This document shows, piece by piece, positions 1-8,899 of a DNA stretch of 64,000 nucleotides. A program made the translations under genes and the position numbers. Source of the DNA: Actinosynnema pretiosum (GTDB lineage Bacteria > Actinomycetota > Actinomycetes > Mycobacteriales > Pseudonocardiaceae); the NCBI RefSeq assembly GCF_024171695.1, contig NZ_JAMTCF010000020.1:62001-126000 (forward strand). The letters run 5' to 3'. Every line of letters starts with the position of its first letter. Positions within the stretch are counted from its first letter, which is position 1. The notes below the pieces were generated by a model that worked only from the letters and a program-made list of their open reading frames with translations, was not told where the DNA came from and ran no database searches.

Positions 1-242
1 TGCCGCGACAGCGCGGTGAACCCGATCGTCGCGACCAGCACCGGCAGCACCCACCGGGCCCGCGCCAGCGCGAGGGCTGGCAGCACCGCGCACACCGCGA
101 TCCCGACCGCGCCCTCCCACCGCTCCGCCGAGCCGACCTCCACCACCAGCACCCCGACGGCGAGCGCCCCGATCAGGGCGTAGAACACCACCGCGGCGAT
201 CGCGAGCGGTCGCTCCGCCGCCGACTTCCTCAGGCTGGGCAT
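1..242 (-). CDS. Membrane protein, 3' end cut by window edge
   Basis: The reading frame starts with ATG at 242 and runs off the left edge, so only about 80 residues are visible. They form a short basic N-terminus (MPSLRKSAAERP) followed by hydrophobic segments near residues 14-34 and 46-76, so this is the membrane-embedded start of a longer protein. It is divergent from a MacB-like ABC transporter. Sensor histidine kinases with this kind of N-terminus often sit beside such transporters, so a kinase is a reasonable guess, but no catalytic domain is in view. Confidence 0.5.
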   Translation of the reverse strand, partial: MPSLRKSAAERPLAIAAVVFYALIGALAVGVLVVEVGSAERWEGAVGIAVCAVLPALALARARWVLPVLVATIGFTALSR

Positions 243-277
243 GGCCCGAACGCTACGACAGCTCCCCGCGCGCGCAC

Positions 278-295
278 CTCAACCGTTCGGTTGAG
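278..295. promoter_or_regulatory. 18-bp palindrome in divergent promoter region
   Basis: CTCAACCGTTCGGTTGAG is a perfect inverted repeat (8-bp arms, 2-bp centre) between the divergent membrane protein and ABC transporter genes. Position and symmetry suggest an operator for a dimeric regulator; the regulator is not identified. Confidence 0.5.
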
Positions 296-362
296 CCGCT
301 CCCACGAGCGTCCGCCGCGCGGTTGATCCGCCGCCGCGCCGACCCGACCAGGCTCTTGCGGC

Positions 363-1136
363 GTGACGGAACACGTGGTGGCCGAGGCGGAGGCCCTCGG
401 CAAGGTGTACGGGGACGGCGACAACGCGGTGGTCGCGCTGGCCGGTGTGTCGGCGCGGTTCGCCAGGGGCGGGTTCACCGCCGTGATGGGGCCGTCCGGC
501 TCGGGCAAGTCGACCTTCGCGCACTGCCTGGCCGGACTGGACACCCCCACGAGCGGGACGGCCAGGATCGGCGGCGTCGACCTCGGCTCGCTGTCCGAGC
601 GGGAGCTGACCCGGTTGCGCCGCGAGCGCGTCGGGTTCGTCTTCCAGTCCTACAACCTGCTGCCCACGCTCACCGCGTGGGAGAACGTCGTCCTGCCGCT
701 CTCGTTGGCGGACAAGGAACCCGACAGGGCGTGGGCGGACCTGGTGGTCGGCGCGATGGGCCTGTCCGACCGGCTCGACCACCGGCCCGCCCAGCTCTCC
801 GGCGGCCAGCAGCAGCGCGTTGCGTGCGCCCGCGCCCTGATCACCCGCCCCGACCTGGTCGTGGCGGACGAGCCGACCGGCAACCTGGACTCCCGCTCCG
901 GCGCGCGCATCCTGGAGCTGCTGCGCCAGTGCGCCCGCGAGTGGCAGCAGACCGTCCTGATGGTCACGCACGACCCGATCGCCGCCGGGTACGCGGACCG
1001 CGTGCTGTTCCTGGCCGACGGCAGGCTCGTGGACACCATGGAGCGCCCCACGGCGGACCGGGTGCTCGACCGGATGCGCGGCTTCGACGCGCAGGCCGAC
1101 ACCGCGCCGCAGCAGAACCGGAGGGGGGTGCTCTGA
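363..1136 (+). CDS. ABC transporter ATP-binding protein (MacB/LolD-like)
   Basis: 257 residues from a GTG start. The Walker A motif GPSGSGKST lies near residues 43-51, the signature LSGGQQQRVACARAL follows, then Walker B LVVADEPTGNLD and a switch histidine (MVTHD). The NLDS sequence after Walker B is typical of the MacB/LolD/FtsE group, which powers FtsX-type permeases in peptide, lipid or drug export rather than import. Its TGA shares one base with the ATG of the permease gene, so the two are translationally coupled. The substrate cannot be read from sequence. Confidence 0.9.
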   Translation: MTEHVVAEAEALGKVYGDGDNAVVALAGVSARFARGGFTAVMGPSGSGKSTFAHCLAGLDTPTSGTARIGGVDLGSLSERELTRLRRERVGFVFQSYNLLPTLTAWENVVLPLSLADKEPDRAWADLVVGAMGLSDRLDHRPAQLSGGQQQRVACARALITRPDLVVADEPTGNLDSRSGARILELLRQCAREWQQTVLMVTHDPIAAGYADRVLFLADGRLVDTMERPTADRVLDRMRGFDAQADTAPQQNRRGVL

Positions 1137-3541
1137 TGCTGCGCACCGCGCTGCGCTCCGTCCTGGAACGCCGCTCCCGCTTCGTGCTGCCGCTGATCGC
1201 GGTCGTGCTCGGCGTCGCGTTCACCAGCGGGGCCGTGCTCTACACCGGGTCGATCCGCGCGCAGGTCGCCGCCGCGCTGCCCGCCCCCGGCGTTGAGGTC
1301 ACCACGCCGACCCCGCTGTCCGAGGAGGCGGTGCGGACCGCGACCGGCGCGGAAGGCGTTGCCACGTCGAGGGTCTACTCCTACGGCCGGGTGTTCGTGG
1401 TCGGCCGGGACGACGCGGTCGTCGGTCCGCCCGGCGCCGCGATCGGCCTCAACCGGGTGCCCGAGGAGCAGGAGCTGGTCGCGGGCGCCGAACCGTCGGG
1501 CGCCGACCAGGTCGCGCTGGAGGAGGGCACGGCCCGGCGCGCGGGCGTCGGCGTCGGCGACCGGGTCGAGCTGGTCGTCACCGGGACCGTGCGCGAGCAC
1601 ACCGTGTCCGGGCTGCTCAAGGCGGTCTCGCCGGAGCTGGCGCTGGGCGGCACGCTCGTCGCGTTCGACCGGGACACCGCGCGGACCCTGTTCGGCGACA
1701 GCAGGATCGTGCTCACCGCCTCGGCGGGCACCACCAACGAGGCGCTCGCCTCCGCGCTGCGCGACGTCCTGCCCGAGGACGCCTTCGTCCAGGCGGTCGA
1801 CCCCGGATCGGCGCTGTCCGACAACGACAAGCTCGCCACGATCCTGCTCGTGTTCGCCGGGACCGCGCTGTTCGTCTCCATCTTCGTGGTGGCCAACACC
1901 TTCACCATGCTCGCCGCCGCCAGGGCCAGGGAGCACGCGCTGCTGCGCGCGGTCGGCGCGGACCGGAAGCACATCACCCGCGCCGTGCTGGCCGAGGCGC
2001 TGCTGATCGGCGTCGCCGCGACGGCCGCCGGGTACGCGCTCGGCGTCGGCGTTGCCGCGCTGCTGAACGAGCTGTTCGCGGTGACCGAGGTCGTGGGCGC
2101 GCCGCTCGTCCTGCTCGCGCCGGACGCGCTGCTCGCCGCGCTGGCCGTCGGCCTCTGCGTTCCGGTGGTCGCGGCCTGGGTGCCCGCGCGCCGGGCCGCC
2201 TCGATCCCGCCGATCGCCGCGCTGCGCACCGGCCAGCCGCCGACCGCGAAGTCGTTGCGGCGCAGGAACATCACCGGGATCGCGCTGACCGGGGCGGGCG
2301 CCGCGACGGTCCTGGGCGGTCTGGAGCAGCAGGACCTGGTGTACCTGGGCGCGCCGCTGCTGGTGATCGGCCTGCTCGTGCTCACCCCGCTCGCCGCGAG
2401 CGGTCTGAGCACCGCGCTCCGCCGCCCGCTCACCGCGCTGGTGGGCGTGCGCGGCAAGCTCGCCGTGGAGAACGCCCGCCGCAACCCGCGCCGCACCGCG
2501 TCCACCGCAGGCCCGCTGATGGTGTGCCTGGCGGTGTGCGCGGCGGTCACCGTGCCCGCCGTGTCGCTCGACGCCAGCGCCGCGGAGAAGGCCGCGGAGA
2601 ACCAGCTCGCCGAGGTCGTGATCGCCCCGATCACCTACGCGGAGATCGCACCCGACCTGCCCGAGCGCGTCGCCGCGCTGCCCGACGTGCGCGAGGCGAC
2701 CGCGTTCACCAGGTCCTACGTCGAGCTGGACGGCGGTGACGGCGGCGTCTTCGTCGCGGCCACCCCGTCCACCCTCGCCGACTTCGCCGACGTGCGGATC
2801 ACCGAGGGCGAGCTGGCGGACACCGGGACCGGCGTCGCCGTCACCAGGCAGGAGGCGGAGCGGCACGGCTGGGAGCTGGGCACGACGGTGTCCGGCTCGG
2901 CGCGCGGCCACCGCTTCTCCTTGCCCGTCACGGCGTTCTTCGAGGCCCCGGAGAAGTTCGACGCCGGGATCGTCCTGCCGGTCGCGGCCGTCCCGGAGAT
3001 GACGCCGTACGAGGTCCTGGTCCGCACCGACCCCGACCGCGCGGACGCGGTGCGCGACGCCATCAGGTCCACTGTGGACAACCCGACCCTGCTGGTGCGC
3101 AGCCGGGCGGACGCGGTGGCCGAGGCGGGGGCGCAGTACGAGCTGTTCCTGCGGATCCTGTACGCGCTGCTGAGCGTGTCCGGGCTGATCGGCGCGCTGG
3201 CCGTGGTGAACACCATGACGATGTCGGTGCTGGAGCGCACCAGGGAGATCGGCCTGCTGCGCGCGGTGGGGCTGGACCGGTCGCGGGTGAAGTCGTTGGT
3301 GCGCATCGAGTCCGGCGTGATCGCCCTGCTCGGGGCGGGGCTCGGGCTGGTGGCGGGTTGCCTGATCGGCGTGGTCGTCGTGCGCAGCCAGACCAGCGCC
3401 GTGGAGATCGTGCTGCCGTGGGGGAGGCTCGCCGCGTTCGTGCTGATCACCGCCGCGATCGCGGTGCTGGCGGCGCTGCTCCCCGCCCGCCGCGCCGCCG
3501 CGCTGCCGGTGCTCGACGCGGTGCGCAGCGACACGGAGTAG
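1136..3541 (+). CDS. FtsX-family ABC transporter permease
   Basis: 801 residues. One transmembrane helix at the N-terminus (PLIAVVLGVAFTSGAVLY) is followed by an extracytoplasmic region, a three-helix FtsX block around residues 240-370, two or three central helices, a second extracytoplasmic domain, and a final three-helix FtsX block ending in a basic tail. The duplicated FtsX/MacB-core plan is typical of actinobacterial permeases paired with a LolD-like ATPase. The ATG overlaps the ATPase stop. A strong hairpin follows the gene at 3552-3598. Confidence 0.9.
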   Translation: MLRTALRSVLERRSRFVLPLIAVVLGVAFTSGAVLYTGSIRAQVAAALPAPGVEVTTPTPLSEEAVRTATGAEGVATSRVYSYGRVFVVGRDDAVVGPPGAAIGLNRVPEEQELVAGAEPSGADQVALEEGTARRAGVGVGDRVELVVTGTVREHTVSGLLKAVSPELALGGTLVAFDRDTARTLFGDSRIVLTASAGTTNEALASALRDVLPEDAFVQAVDPGSALSDNDKLATILLVFAGTALFVSIFVVANTFTMLAAARAREHALLRAVGADRKHITRAVLAEALLIGVAATAAGYALGVGVAALLNELFAVTEVVGAPLVLLAPDALLAALAVGLCVPVVAAWVPARRAASIPPIAALRTGQPPTAKSLRRRNITGIALTGAGAATVLGGLEQQDLVYLGAPLLVIGLLVLTPLAASGLSTALRRPLTALVGVRGKLAVENARRNPRRTASTAGPLMVCLAVCAAVTVPAVSLDASAAEKAAENQLAEVVIAPITYAEIAPDLPERVAALPDVREATAFTRSYVELDGGDGGVFVAATPSTLADFADVRITEGELADTGTGVAVTRQEAERHGWELGTTVSGSARGHRFSLPVTAFFEAPEKFDAGIVLPVAAVPEMTPYEVLVRTDPDRADAVRDAIRSTVDNPTLLVRSRADAVAEAGAQYELFLRILYALLSVSGLIGALAVVNTMTMSVLERTREIGLLRAVGLDRSRVKSLVRIESGVIALLGAGLGLVAGCLIGVVVVRSQTSAVEIVLPWGRLAAFVLITAAIAVLAALLPARRAAALPVLDAVRSDTE

Positions 3542-3551
3542 GGCAGGCGGT

Positions 3552-3598
3552 GGAACCCGGTCCGGTCGCGCCGAGGGGTCGCGACCGGACCGGGTTCC
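3552..3598. terminator. Bidirectional hairpin terminator
   Basis: Two perfect 19-bp arms (GGAACCCGGTCCGGTCGCG and its complement) enclose a 9-base loop between the convergent permease and phosphodiesterase genes. There is no U-tract, as usual in high-GC actinomycetes. Confidence 0.8.
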
Positions 3599-3618
3599 CG
3601 CGCTGGAAGCCTTGCGCC

Positions 3619-4767
3619 CTAACGCGTGCTGACCAGCAGCGGCACCAGCTGCTCCGCCGACGTCAACGAGCCGTGCTGCCCTGGGAACGTGCTCAGCAGC
3701 GGCTCCGCCGAGCTGCGGACCACCACCGCGCCACCGCGCGCCGCCACGACCAGGTCGCCCACGCGCGAGCGGACGTGGTCCGCCACGCGTGGGCCGAACC
3801 ACCCCGCCTCGATCGCCTCCGCGCGGCTGACCACCCACGCCCGCTCGCCCAGCACCCCGGTCCACCGCGCCCGCACCGCCTCCTGCGCCCCCGGTTCCGC
3901 GTACACGTGCCGCACCCGAGGCTCGCCGCCGAGCAGCCGCACCCCCTCGCGCAGGTCCGGCTCCCGGTCGAAGTCCACCCGCTCGGTGACGCGCACCATC
4001 CCGTGGTCCGCCGTCACCACCAGCGCCCCGCCCTCGGGCAGCCGCTCGGAGATCAGCTCGGCCACCCGGTCCACCACCGCCAGCTGCGCCACCCACGACT
4101 CGCTTCCCGGCCCGTGCCCGTGGCCCAGCGCGTCCAGGTCGGCGTGGTACGCGTAGCACAGCACCCGGTCCCGCTCCCGCAGCGCCGACGCCACCCCGCT
4201 GACCAGGTCGCCCAGCGCGTGCACCCCCGCGAACTCCCCGCCGCGCAGCACCGCCCGCGTCAACCCGCTGCCCTGGAACGCCCACGGCGCCAGCACCCGC
4301 ACCAGCACCCCGGCCTCGGCGGCGCGCTCGAACGCCGTCGGCGTCGGCTGCACCTGCTCCGGCGCCAGCACCGGCAGCAGGTCCCCGTGCCCGCTGTGCC
4401 GCTGCCAGCTGAGCGCGTTGACCAGCTCCTCCCCGTCCGGCCCGGACGCGGCGAAGGAGTAGCCGACGATGCCGTGCTCACCCGTCGGCAACCCGGTGCC
4501 GAGCGCGGCCACGCTGGTCGCGGTCGACGACGGGAACCCGGCGGTGATCGCCTCCCGCCCCTCGGCCAGCGACGACAGGAACGGCGCGGCGTCGGCGTGC
4601 TCCCGCAGCAGCTCCCAGCCGAGCCCGTCCACGAGCAGCACGCACGCCCGCGTCGGACCGGAGATCCCGAGCACGTCGGCCGTCCCCGGCACGCCCATCC
4701 CGGCCAGCAGCGAGGGAACGACGTCGGACAGGGCGCCCGACCCGTACCGGGGCAGCAGTGGTTCCAT
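3619..4767 (-). CDS. Alkaline phosphatase superfamily phosphodiesterase
   Basis: 382 residues. The metal-binding Asp of LLVDGLG lies near residue 47. The nucleophile region AGFPSSTATSVAALGTGLPTG lies near 76-96 with HGI just after, and a TADHGMV motif lies in the C-terminal half. This pattern is that of the type I phosphodiesterase/nucleotide pyrophosphatase branch, which hydrolyses phosphodiester bonds using two metal ions. No signal peptide is seen, so it probably acts in the cytoplasm. It is convergent with the transporter genes. The substrate is unknown. Confidence 0.85.
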   Translation of the reverse strand: MEPLLPRYGSGALSDVVPSLLAGMGVPGTADVLGISGPTRACVLLVDGLGWELLREHADAAPFLSSLAEGREAITAGFPSSTATSVAALGTGLPTGEHGIVGYSFAASGPDGEELVNALSWQRHSGHGDLLPVLAPEQVQPTPTAFERAAEAGVLVRVLAPWAFQGSGLTRAVLRGGEFAGVHALGDLVSGVASALRERDRVLCYAYHADLDALGHGHGPGSESWVAQLAVVDRVAELISERLPEGGALVVTADHGMVRVTERVDFDREPDLREGVRLLGGEPRVRHVYAEPGAQEAVRARWTGVLGERAWVVSRAEAIEAGWFGPRVADHVRSRVGDLVVAARGGAVVVRSSAEPLLSTFPGQHGSLTSAEQLVPLLVSTR

Positions 4768-4842
4768 GCCCCCAGACCCTATCGGCGCTGATCAACCGCC
4801 GCGCACGGCACCGCGGTCGTCGGCCGCGGGGGAGGAGCACCA

Positions 4843-6297
4843 GTGCGGATCTTCGTGAACTACCGGCAGCGCGACCCGGACGGCGGCCTGTTACCGCACG
4901 CCCTCGCGGTGGAGGCGCTGGCCGACCGGCTGGCCGCCCTGTTCGGCGAGGGCTCGGTCCACTTCGACACGACCCTGCCGCCGGGCGAGCGCTACGCCGA
5001 CGTGCTGCGCGACCGCCTCGCCGAGGCCACCGCGCTGGTCGCGGTGATCCACCCCGGCTGGCCCGCCGACCTCGAGGCCAGGCGGGACCGGCACAAGGAC
5101 TGGGTGCGCGCCGAGATCGCCGAGGCCGCGCGGACGGGCAAGCGGATCATCCCGGTGCTGCTCGACGGCGCCGAACCGCCGCGCCACCAGGACCTCGACG
5201 AGGACCTGCACGCCCTGGCCGACGCGCAGGCCGTCCCGCTGAGGTTCGGCGCGTTCGACGCGGGCGTCGAGGCGCTGGCCGCCGAGATCGAGCTGCACGT
5301 CGAGCCCGCCGAGCAGCCGGTCGTGCCCCGCCCGGAACCCCTGCCCGACCGGGGACGCCTGGCGGGCGTGCTCATCGCGCTGACCGCGATGCTGCTGCTG
5401 GCACTGGTGGCCCCGCTCACCCGGAGCGCCCCCGCGCTGCTCGGCTCCGGCGCCGCCGTGGCGGTCTTCGCGCTGCTGCCGGGGATCCCGCTGGTCGTGG
5501 TGCTCGGCATGTCTGCCGCGCGGTTCGCGCTGGTCGGACCCGCGCTGTGGCTGGACGACCTGCTCACCCGCGTCACCGACCACAAGGCCTACGCGGTGTT
5601 CGGGCTCGGCGTGGTGCTGGTGTCCCTGGTCCTGCTGCTGCTCGTGGTCACCTCGGCGCTCGGCCGCTCGCCCGACGTCGTCGGCGCGGTGCTGGTGTGC
5701 TCGGTGGGCGTGCTGCTGGTCATGGGCATGCTGTGGGCGCGTGCGCAGGACTCGCGGTTGGTCTGGCCGCAGCACGTGCCCAGCCCCACCACCACCTGGG
5801 CGCGCGCCGAGCTGCTCGAGCTGGAGCGCAGGCTGCGCGGCGACTTCCCCGGCTGGACCCGCCCGCTGCCGATGTCCGCCCGCCGCACCGCCCGCGCCGC
5901 GCTCGACCGGCTCGCGGACATCCTCGACTCCCTCGCCGCGCAGCGGGAAGCGGGCAGGCGGTCCTGGTGGCGCGCCCGCAACCCGTACCTGTCCGCCGCG
6001 CACGTCGGCGCCGCGCTCGCCGCGATCCTCGTGCTCACCGCCGCGCTGCTCGTCCACTGGTCCGAGGCGGGCGCGGACGGCACGTCGGCGCTGTGGTGGC
6101 TGGCGGGGTGCGCGGCGTCCGCGCTGTGCTGCGCAGGAGCCCTGGAGCTCGACTACCGGGCCCACCGCCGCGCGCTCGACCTGACCCTGGCCACCGTCCC
6201 GGACCGCGCCGAGGCCGCGCGTGCCCGACTGGCCGACCTCAGCCGAACGTCGCTGCACGCCGCGCACCTGATCCGTGCGGGACAGCGCAGCGCCTGA
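4843..6297 (+). CDS. TIR domain protein with transmembrane C-terminal half
   Basis: 484 residues from GTG, with a GGAGGAG ribosome site just upstream. Residues 1-150 form a TIR domain: the first strand is RIFVNYR, a D-T-x-L-P-P-G-E-R loop follows, and DWVRAEIAEA carries the W-V-x-x-E glutamate that is catalytic in NAD-cleaving TIR domains, followed by IIPVLLDG. From about residue 170 there are several strongly hydrophobic helices (near 172-190, 205-225, 245-270, 275-295 and 385-430). The TIR domain is therefore probably tethered to the membrane on its cytoplasmic side. A defence or signalling role is possible, but no partner gene is adjacent. Confidence 0.8.
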   Translation: MRIFVNYRQRDPDGGLLPHALAVEALADRLAALFGEGSVHFDTTLPPGERYADVLRDRLAEATALVAVIHPGWPADLEARRDRHKDWVRAEIAEAARTGKRIIPVLLDGAEPPRHQDLDEDLHALADAQAVPLRFGAFDAGVEALAAEIELHVEPAEQPVVPRPEPLPDRGRLAGVLIALTAMLLLALVAPLTRSAPALLGSGAAVAVFALLPGIPLVVVLGMSAARFALVGPALWLDDLLTRVTDHKAYAVFGLGVVLVSLVLLLLVVTSALGRSPDVVGAVLVCSVGVLLVMGMLWARAQDSRLVWPQHVPSPTTTWARAELLELERRLRGDFPGWTRPLPMSARRTARAALDRLADILDSLAAQREAGRRSWWRARNPYLSAAHVGAALAAILVLTAALLVHWSEAGADGTSALWWLAGCAASALCCAGALELDYRAHRRALDLTLATVPDRAEAARARLADLSRTSLHAAHLIRAGQRSA

Positions 6298-6312
6298 CCA
6301 CGAGCGCTGCGC
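6285..6312. terminator. Hairpin overlapping the TIR gene stop codon
   Basis: GCGCAGCGC and GCGCTGCGC form a perfect 9-bp stem around a 10-base loop that includes the TGA of the TIR gene. It is a likely terminator; the next gene starts at 6371. Confidence 0.55.
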
Positions 6313-6370
6313 GCGACGCCGCCGTGCACCAAGCTTGATCACGACACCCGACCCGGAGTGGAGGACGTGG

Positions 6371-8038
6371 ATGGACGCGCAGTGGTGGAAGTCGGCGGTC
6401 GTGTACCAGGTGTACCCGCGCAGCTTCGCCGACTCCGACGGCGACGGGATCGGGGACCTCGCGGGCATCACCTCGCGGCTCGACCACCTGGCCGCGCTCG
6501 GCGTCGACGTCGTCTGGCTCTCGCCGGTCTACCGGTCCCCGCACGCCGACAACGGCTACGACATCTCCGACTACCGGGACGTCGACCCGGTGTTCGGCAC
6601 CCTCGACGACTTCGACCGCCTGCTCGGCGAGGTGCACGCCCGAGGCATGAAGCTCGTCATGGACCTCGTGGTCAACCACACCTCCGACGAGCACCCGTGG
6701 TTCGCGGAATCCCGCTCCAGCAAGGACAACCCCAAGCGCGACTGGTATGTCTGGCGCCCGCCGAGGGACGGCCACGAGCTCGGCGCACCGGGCGCGGAGC
6801 CCAACAACTGGTCGTCGTTCTTCTCCGGTCCCGCCTGGCAGGCCGACCCGGCCACCGGCGAGTACTACCTGCACCTGTTCGACCGCAAGCAGCCCGACCT
6901 CAACTGGGACAACCCCGAGGTGCGCGAAGCGGTCTACGACATGATGCGCTGGTGGCTCGACCGGGGCGTCGACGGCTTCCGCATGGACGTCATCAACCTC
7001 ATCGCCAAGCACCCCGACCTCCCCGACGCGCCCGCCGAACCGGGTGCGCTCGGCGACGGCTTCCCTTACTACGGCACGCTTCCGCGCGTCCACGAGCACC
7101 TGCGCGAGATGCGCCGCGAGGTGTTCGACGGCCGGGAAGGCGGGTTCCTGACCGTCGGCGAGATGCCCGGCGTGACCACTCAGCAGGCCCGCGAGTTCAC
7201 CGACCCGGCCAACCACGAGATCGACATGGTGTTCCAGTTCGAGCACGTCTCGCTCGACCACGGCCCCGGCGGCAAGTTCGACCCGGTGCCGCTGGACCTG
7301 CGCGCGTTCAAGGCGTCCATGGCCGCCTGGCAGGGCGAGCTCGCCGAGGTCGGCTGGAACAGCCTCTACCTGGGCAACCACGACCAGCCGCGCGCGGTCT
7401 CCCGGTTCGGCGACGACGACCGGTGGTGGCGCGAGTCGGCGACCGCGCTCGCGACCGTGCTGCACCTGCACCGGGGCACGCCCTACGTGTACCAGGGCGA
7501 GGAGCTGGGGATGACGAACTCGCCGTTCGTCGACGCGGAGGCGCTGCGGGACGTGGAGTCGCTCAACCACCTGCGGCAGGCGCTCGCCGCCGGGCAGGAC
7601 GCGGACGCGGTGTGGCGCGGGGTTCGGGCGATGGGGCGGGACAACGCGCGCACGCCGGTGCAGTGGGACGGCGGGACGAACGGCGGGTTCACCACCGGGA
7701 CGCCGTGGATCGCGGTCAACCCCAACAGCTCCTGGCTCAACGCCGAGGCGCAGCGCGCGGACGAGGGGTCGGTGTTCCACCACTACCGCAGGCTGATCGA
7801 GCTGCGGCACACGCTGCCGGTGGTGGTGGAGGGCGGGTTCCGGATGCTGCTGCCCGAGCACCCGGACGTGTACGCGTACGAGCGGGTGCTGGGGGAGGAG
7901 CGGCTGCTGGTGGTGGCGAACCTGAGCGGGCGGGAGCAGCGCGTCGACCTCGACCTCGGCGGCGAGGTGCTGCTGGCCAACGTGGAACCGGTCGGACCGG
8001 TGCTCTCGCCGTGGCAGGCGGTGGTGCTGCGCGGGTAG
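6371..8038 (+). CDS. GH13 alpha-glucosidase (oligo-1,6-glucosidase type)
   Basis: 555 residues, full length for the family. It begins WWKSAVVYQVYPRSF and carries the calcium-binding loop DSDGDGIGDL at residues 21-30. The catalytic triad of glycoside hydrolase family 13 is visible: nucleophile Asp206 in GFRMDV, acid/base Glu264 in TVGEMPG and stabilising Asp338 in LGNHDQP. The QPDLNWDNPEVR stretch is typical of exo-acting alpha-glucosidases and trehalose-6-phosphate hydrolases. It probably releases glucose from short maltooligosaccharides in the cytoplasm; there is no signal peptide. It seems to stand alone, as no sugar transporter gene is adjacent. Confidence 0.92.
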   Translation: MDAQWWKSAVVYQVYPRSFADSDGDGIGDLAGITSRLDHLAALGVDVVWLSPVYRSPHADNGYDISDYRDVDPVFGTLDDFDRLLGEVHARGMKLVMDLVVNHTSDEHPWFAESRSSKDNPKRDWYVWRPPRDGHELGAPGAEPNNWSSFFSGPAWQADPATGEYYLHLFDRKQPDLNWDNPEVREAVYDMMRWWLDRGVDGFRMDVINLIAKHPDLPDAPAEPGALGDGFPYYGTLPRVHEHLREMRREVFDGREGGFLTVGEMPGVTTQQAREFTDPANHEIDMVFQFEHVSLDHGPGGKFDPVPLDLRAFKASMAAWQGELAEVGWNSLYLGNHDQPRAVSRFGDDDRWWRESATALATVLHLHRGTPYVYQGEELGMTNSPFVDAEALRDVESLNHLRQALAAGQDADAVWRGVRAMGRDNARTPVQWDGGTNGGFTTGTPWIAVNPNSSWLNAEAQRADEGSVFHHYRRLIELRHTLPVVVEGGFRMLLPEHPDVYAYERVLGEERLLVVANLSGREQRVDLDLGGEVLLANVEPVGPVLSPWQAVVLRG

Positions 8039-8105
8039 CGCTTCGGCTTCCCCCGCGCGGCGTTGATCCCTAGCCTGGGCGGGTCCGTGCTCAGGGAGGA
8101 GTGGC

Positions 8106-8570
8106 ATGACCGGTTTCCGGCAGGCTGTCGAGGCCAGGGACGTGGCCGCGATCGAGGCGGCGCTCGCCCCGGACGTGGTGTTCCGCAGCCCGGTGGCGTT
8201 CCGCCCGTACCCCGGCAAGGCGATCACCGCCGCGATCCTGCGCGGGGTGCTGCGGGTGTTCGAGGACTTCCGGTACGTGCGCGAGATCGGCGGCGGACGG
8301 GACCACGCGCTGGTGTTCCAGGCCAGGATCGGCGAGGTGGAGGTGGAGGGCTGCGACTTCCTGCGGCTCGACGAGAACGGCCTGGTGACCGAGCTGACCG
8401 TGATGGTGCGCCCGCTGTCGGCGGCGCACGCGCTGTCGGAGACGATGGCGGCGCAGTTCCCGCAGATCCAGCGGGAGGCTGCTGAAGGCGCTGGTGGTGC
8501 GGGAGGCGGGGGTGGCGGGCGTGGCGCTGGTGGCGGGCGCGGGGGAGTGAGCGCGCAGGGAAGTGAGTGA
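8106..8570 (+). CDS. SnoaL-like (NTF2-fold) protein with glycine-rich tail
   Basis: 154 residues with ATG at 8106, preceded by a GGGAGGAG ribosome site. Residues 1-125 have the compact cone-barrel pattern of SnoaL-like/nuclear transport factor 2 proteins: an early helix (FRQAVEARDVAAIEAAL), then PDVVFRSPVAFRPYPGK and strands ending in LTVMVRPL. Such proteins bind small hydrophobic ligands or act as isomerases, and no specific function can be assigned. The last 25 residues are almost all Gly, Ala and Arg, which is unusual for the fold and may be a disordered extension. Confidence 0.75.
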   Translation: MTGFRQAVEARDVAAIEAALAPDVVFRSPVAFRPYPGKAITAAILRGVLRVFEDFRYVREIGGGRDHALVFQARIGEVEVEGCDFLRLDENGLVTELTVMVRPLSAAHALSETMAAQFPQIQREAAEGAGGAGGGGGGRGAGGGRGGVSAQGSE

Positions 8571-8899
8571 GCGCGTGTCGGGCGGCGGCTCCGCGGTGGC
8601 TCCGCGGCGGAGTCCAGGTCGGGATGGCCGAATCAGAACGGCCATCCCGAAGGAACCGCCCCCCAGCACGGCGGAAACCGCCCAGGTACGGCGGAGCGCG
8701 TCCCGGCACGGCGGAGAGTGCTCCGGCACGGCGCGGGCCGCCCCAGCTCGGCGCGGTTCAGCTCTGACCGGGGTTGTCGGCCCAGGCACGTTGCCGAGCC
8801 CGCGCCCCGCGTCTGCGCGCCTGAGCCCGAGTCCGCGTGTCCGAGCCCGCGCTCGCGTCCGCGTGCCCGAGTCCGCGCGCCCGCGTCAGCCGTCCTGGT
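8571..8899. repeat. Gene-free stretch: terminator hairpin and degenerate repeats
   Basis: Between two convergent genes. At 8619-8650 TCGGGATGGCCG and its exact complement form a 12-bp stem with an 8-base loop, a good bidirectional terminator. From about 8660 to 8755 there are several imperfect copies of a unit containing GGCACGGCGGA. From about 8800 to 8890 there are alternating copies of gagcccg/gagtccgcg-like sequence. No gene is supported. Confidence 0.6.

Noticed and set aside
650..4285. A 1211-codon open frame on the minus strand
   Set aside because: It is antisense to the ABC transporter and runs through the phosphodiesterase gene out of frame; its product is low-complexity Arg/Gly/Ala text without domains, a high-GC artefact.
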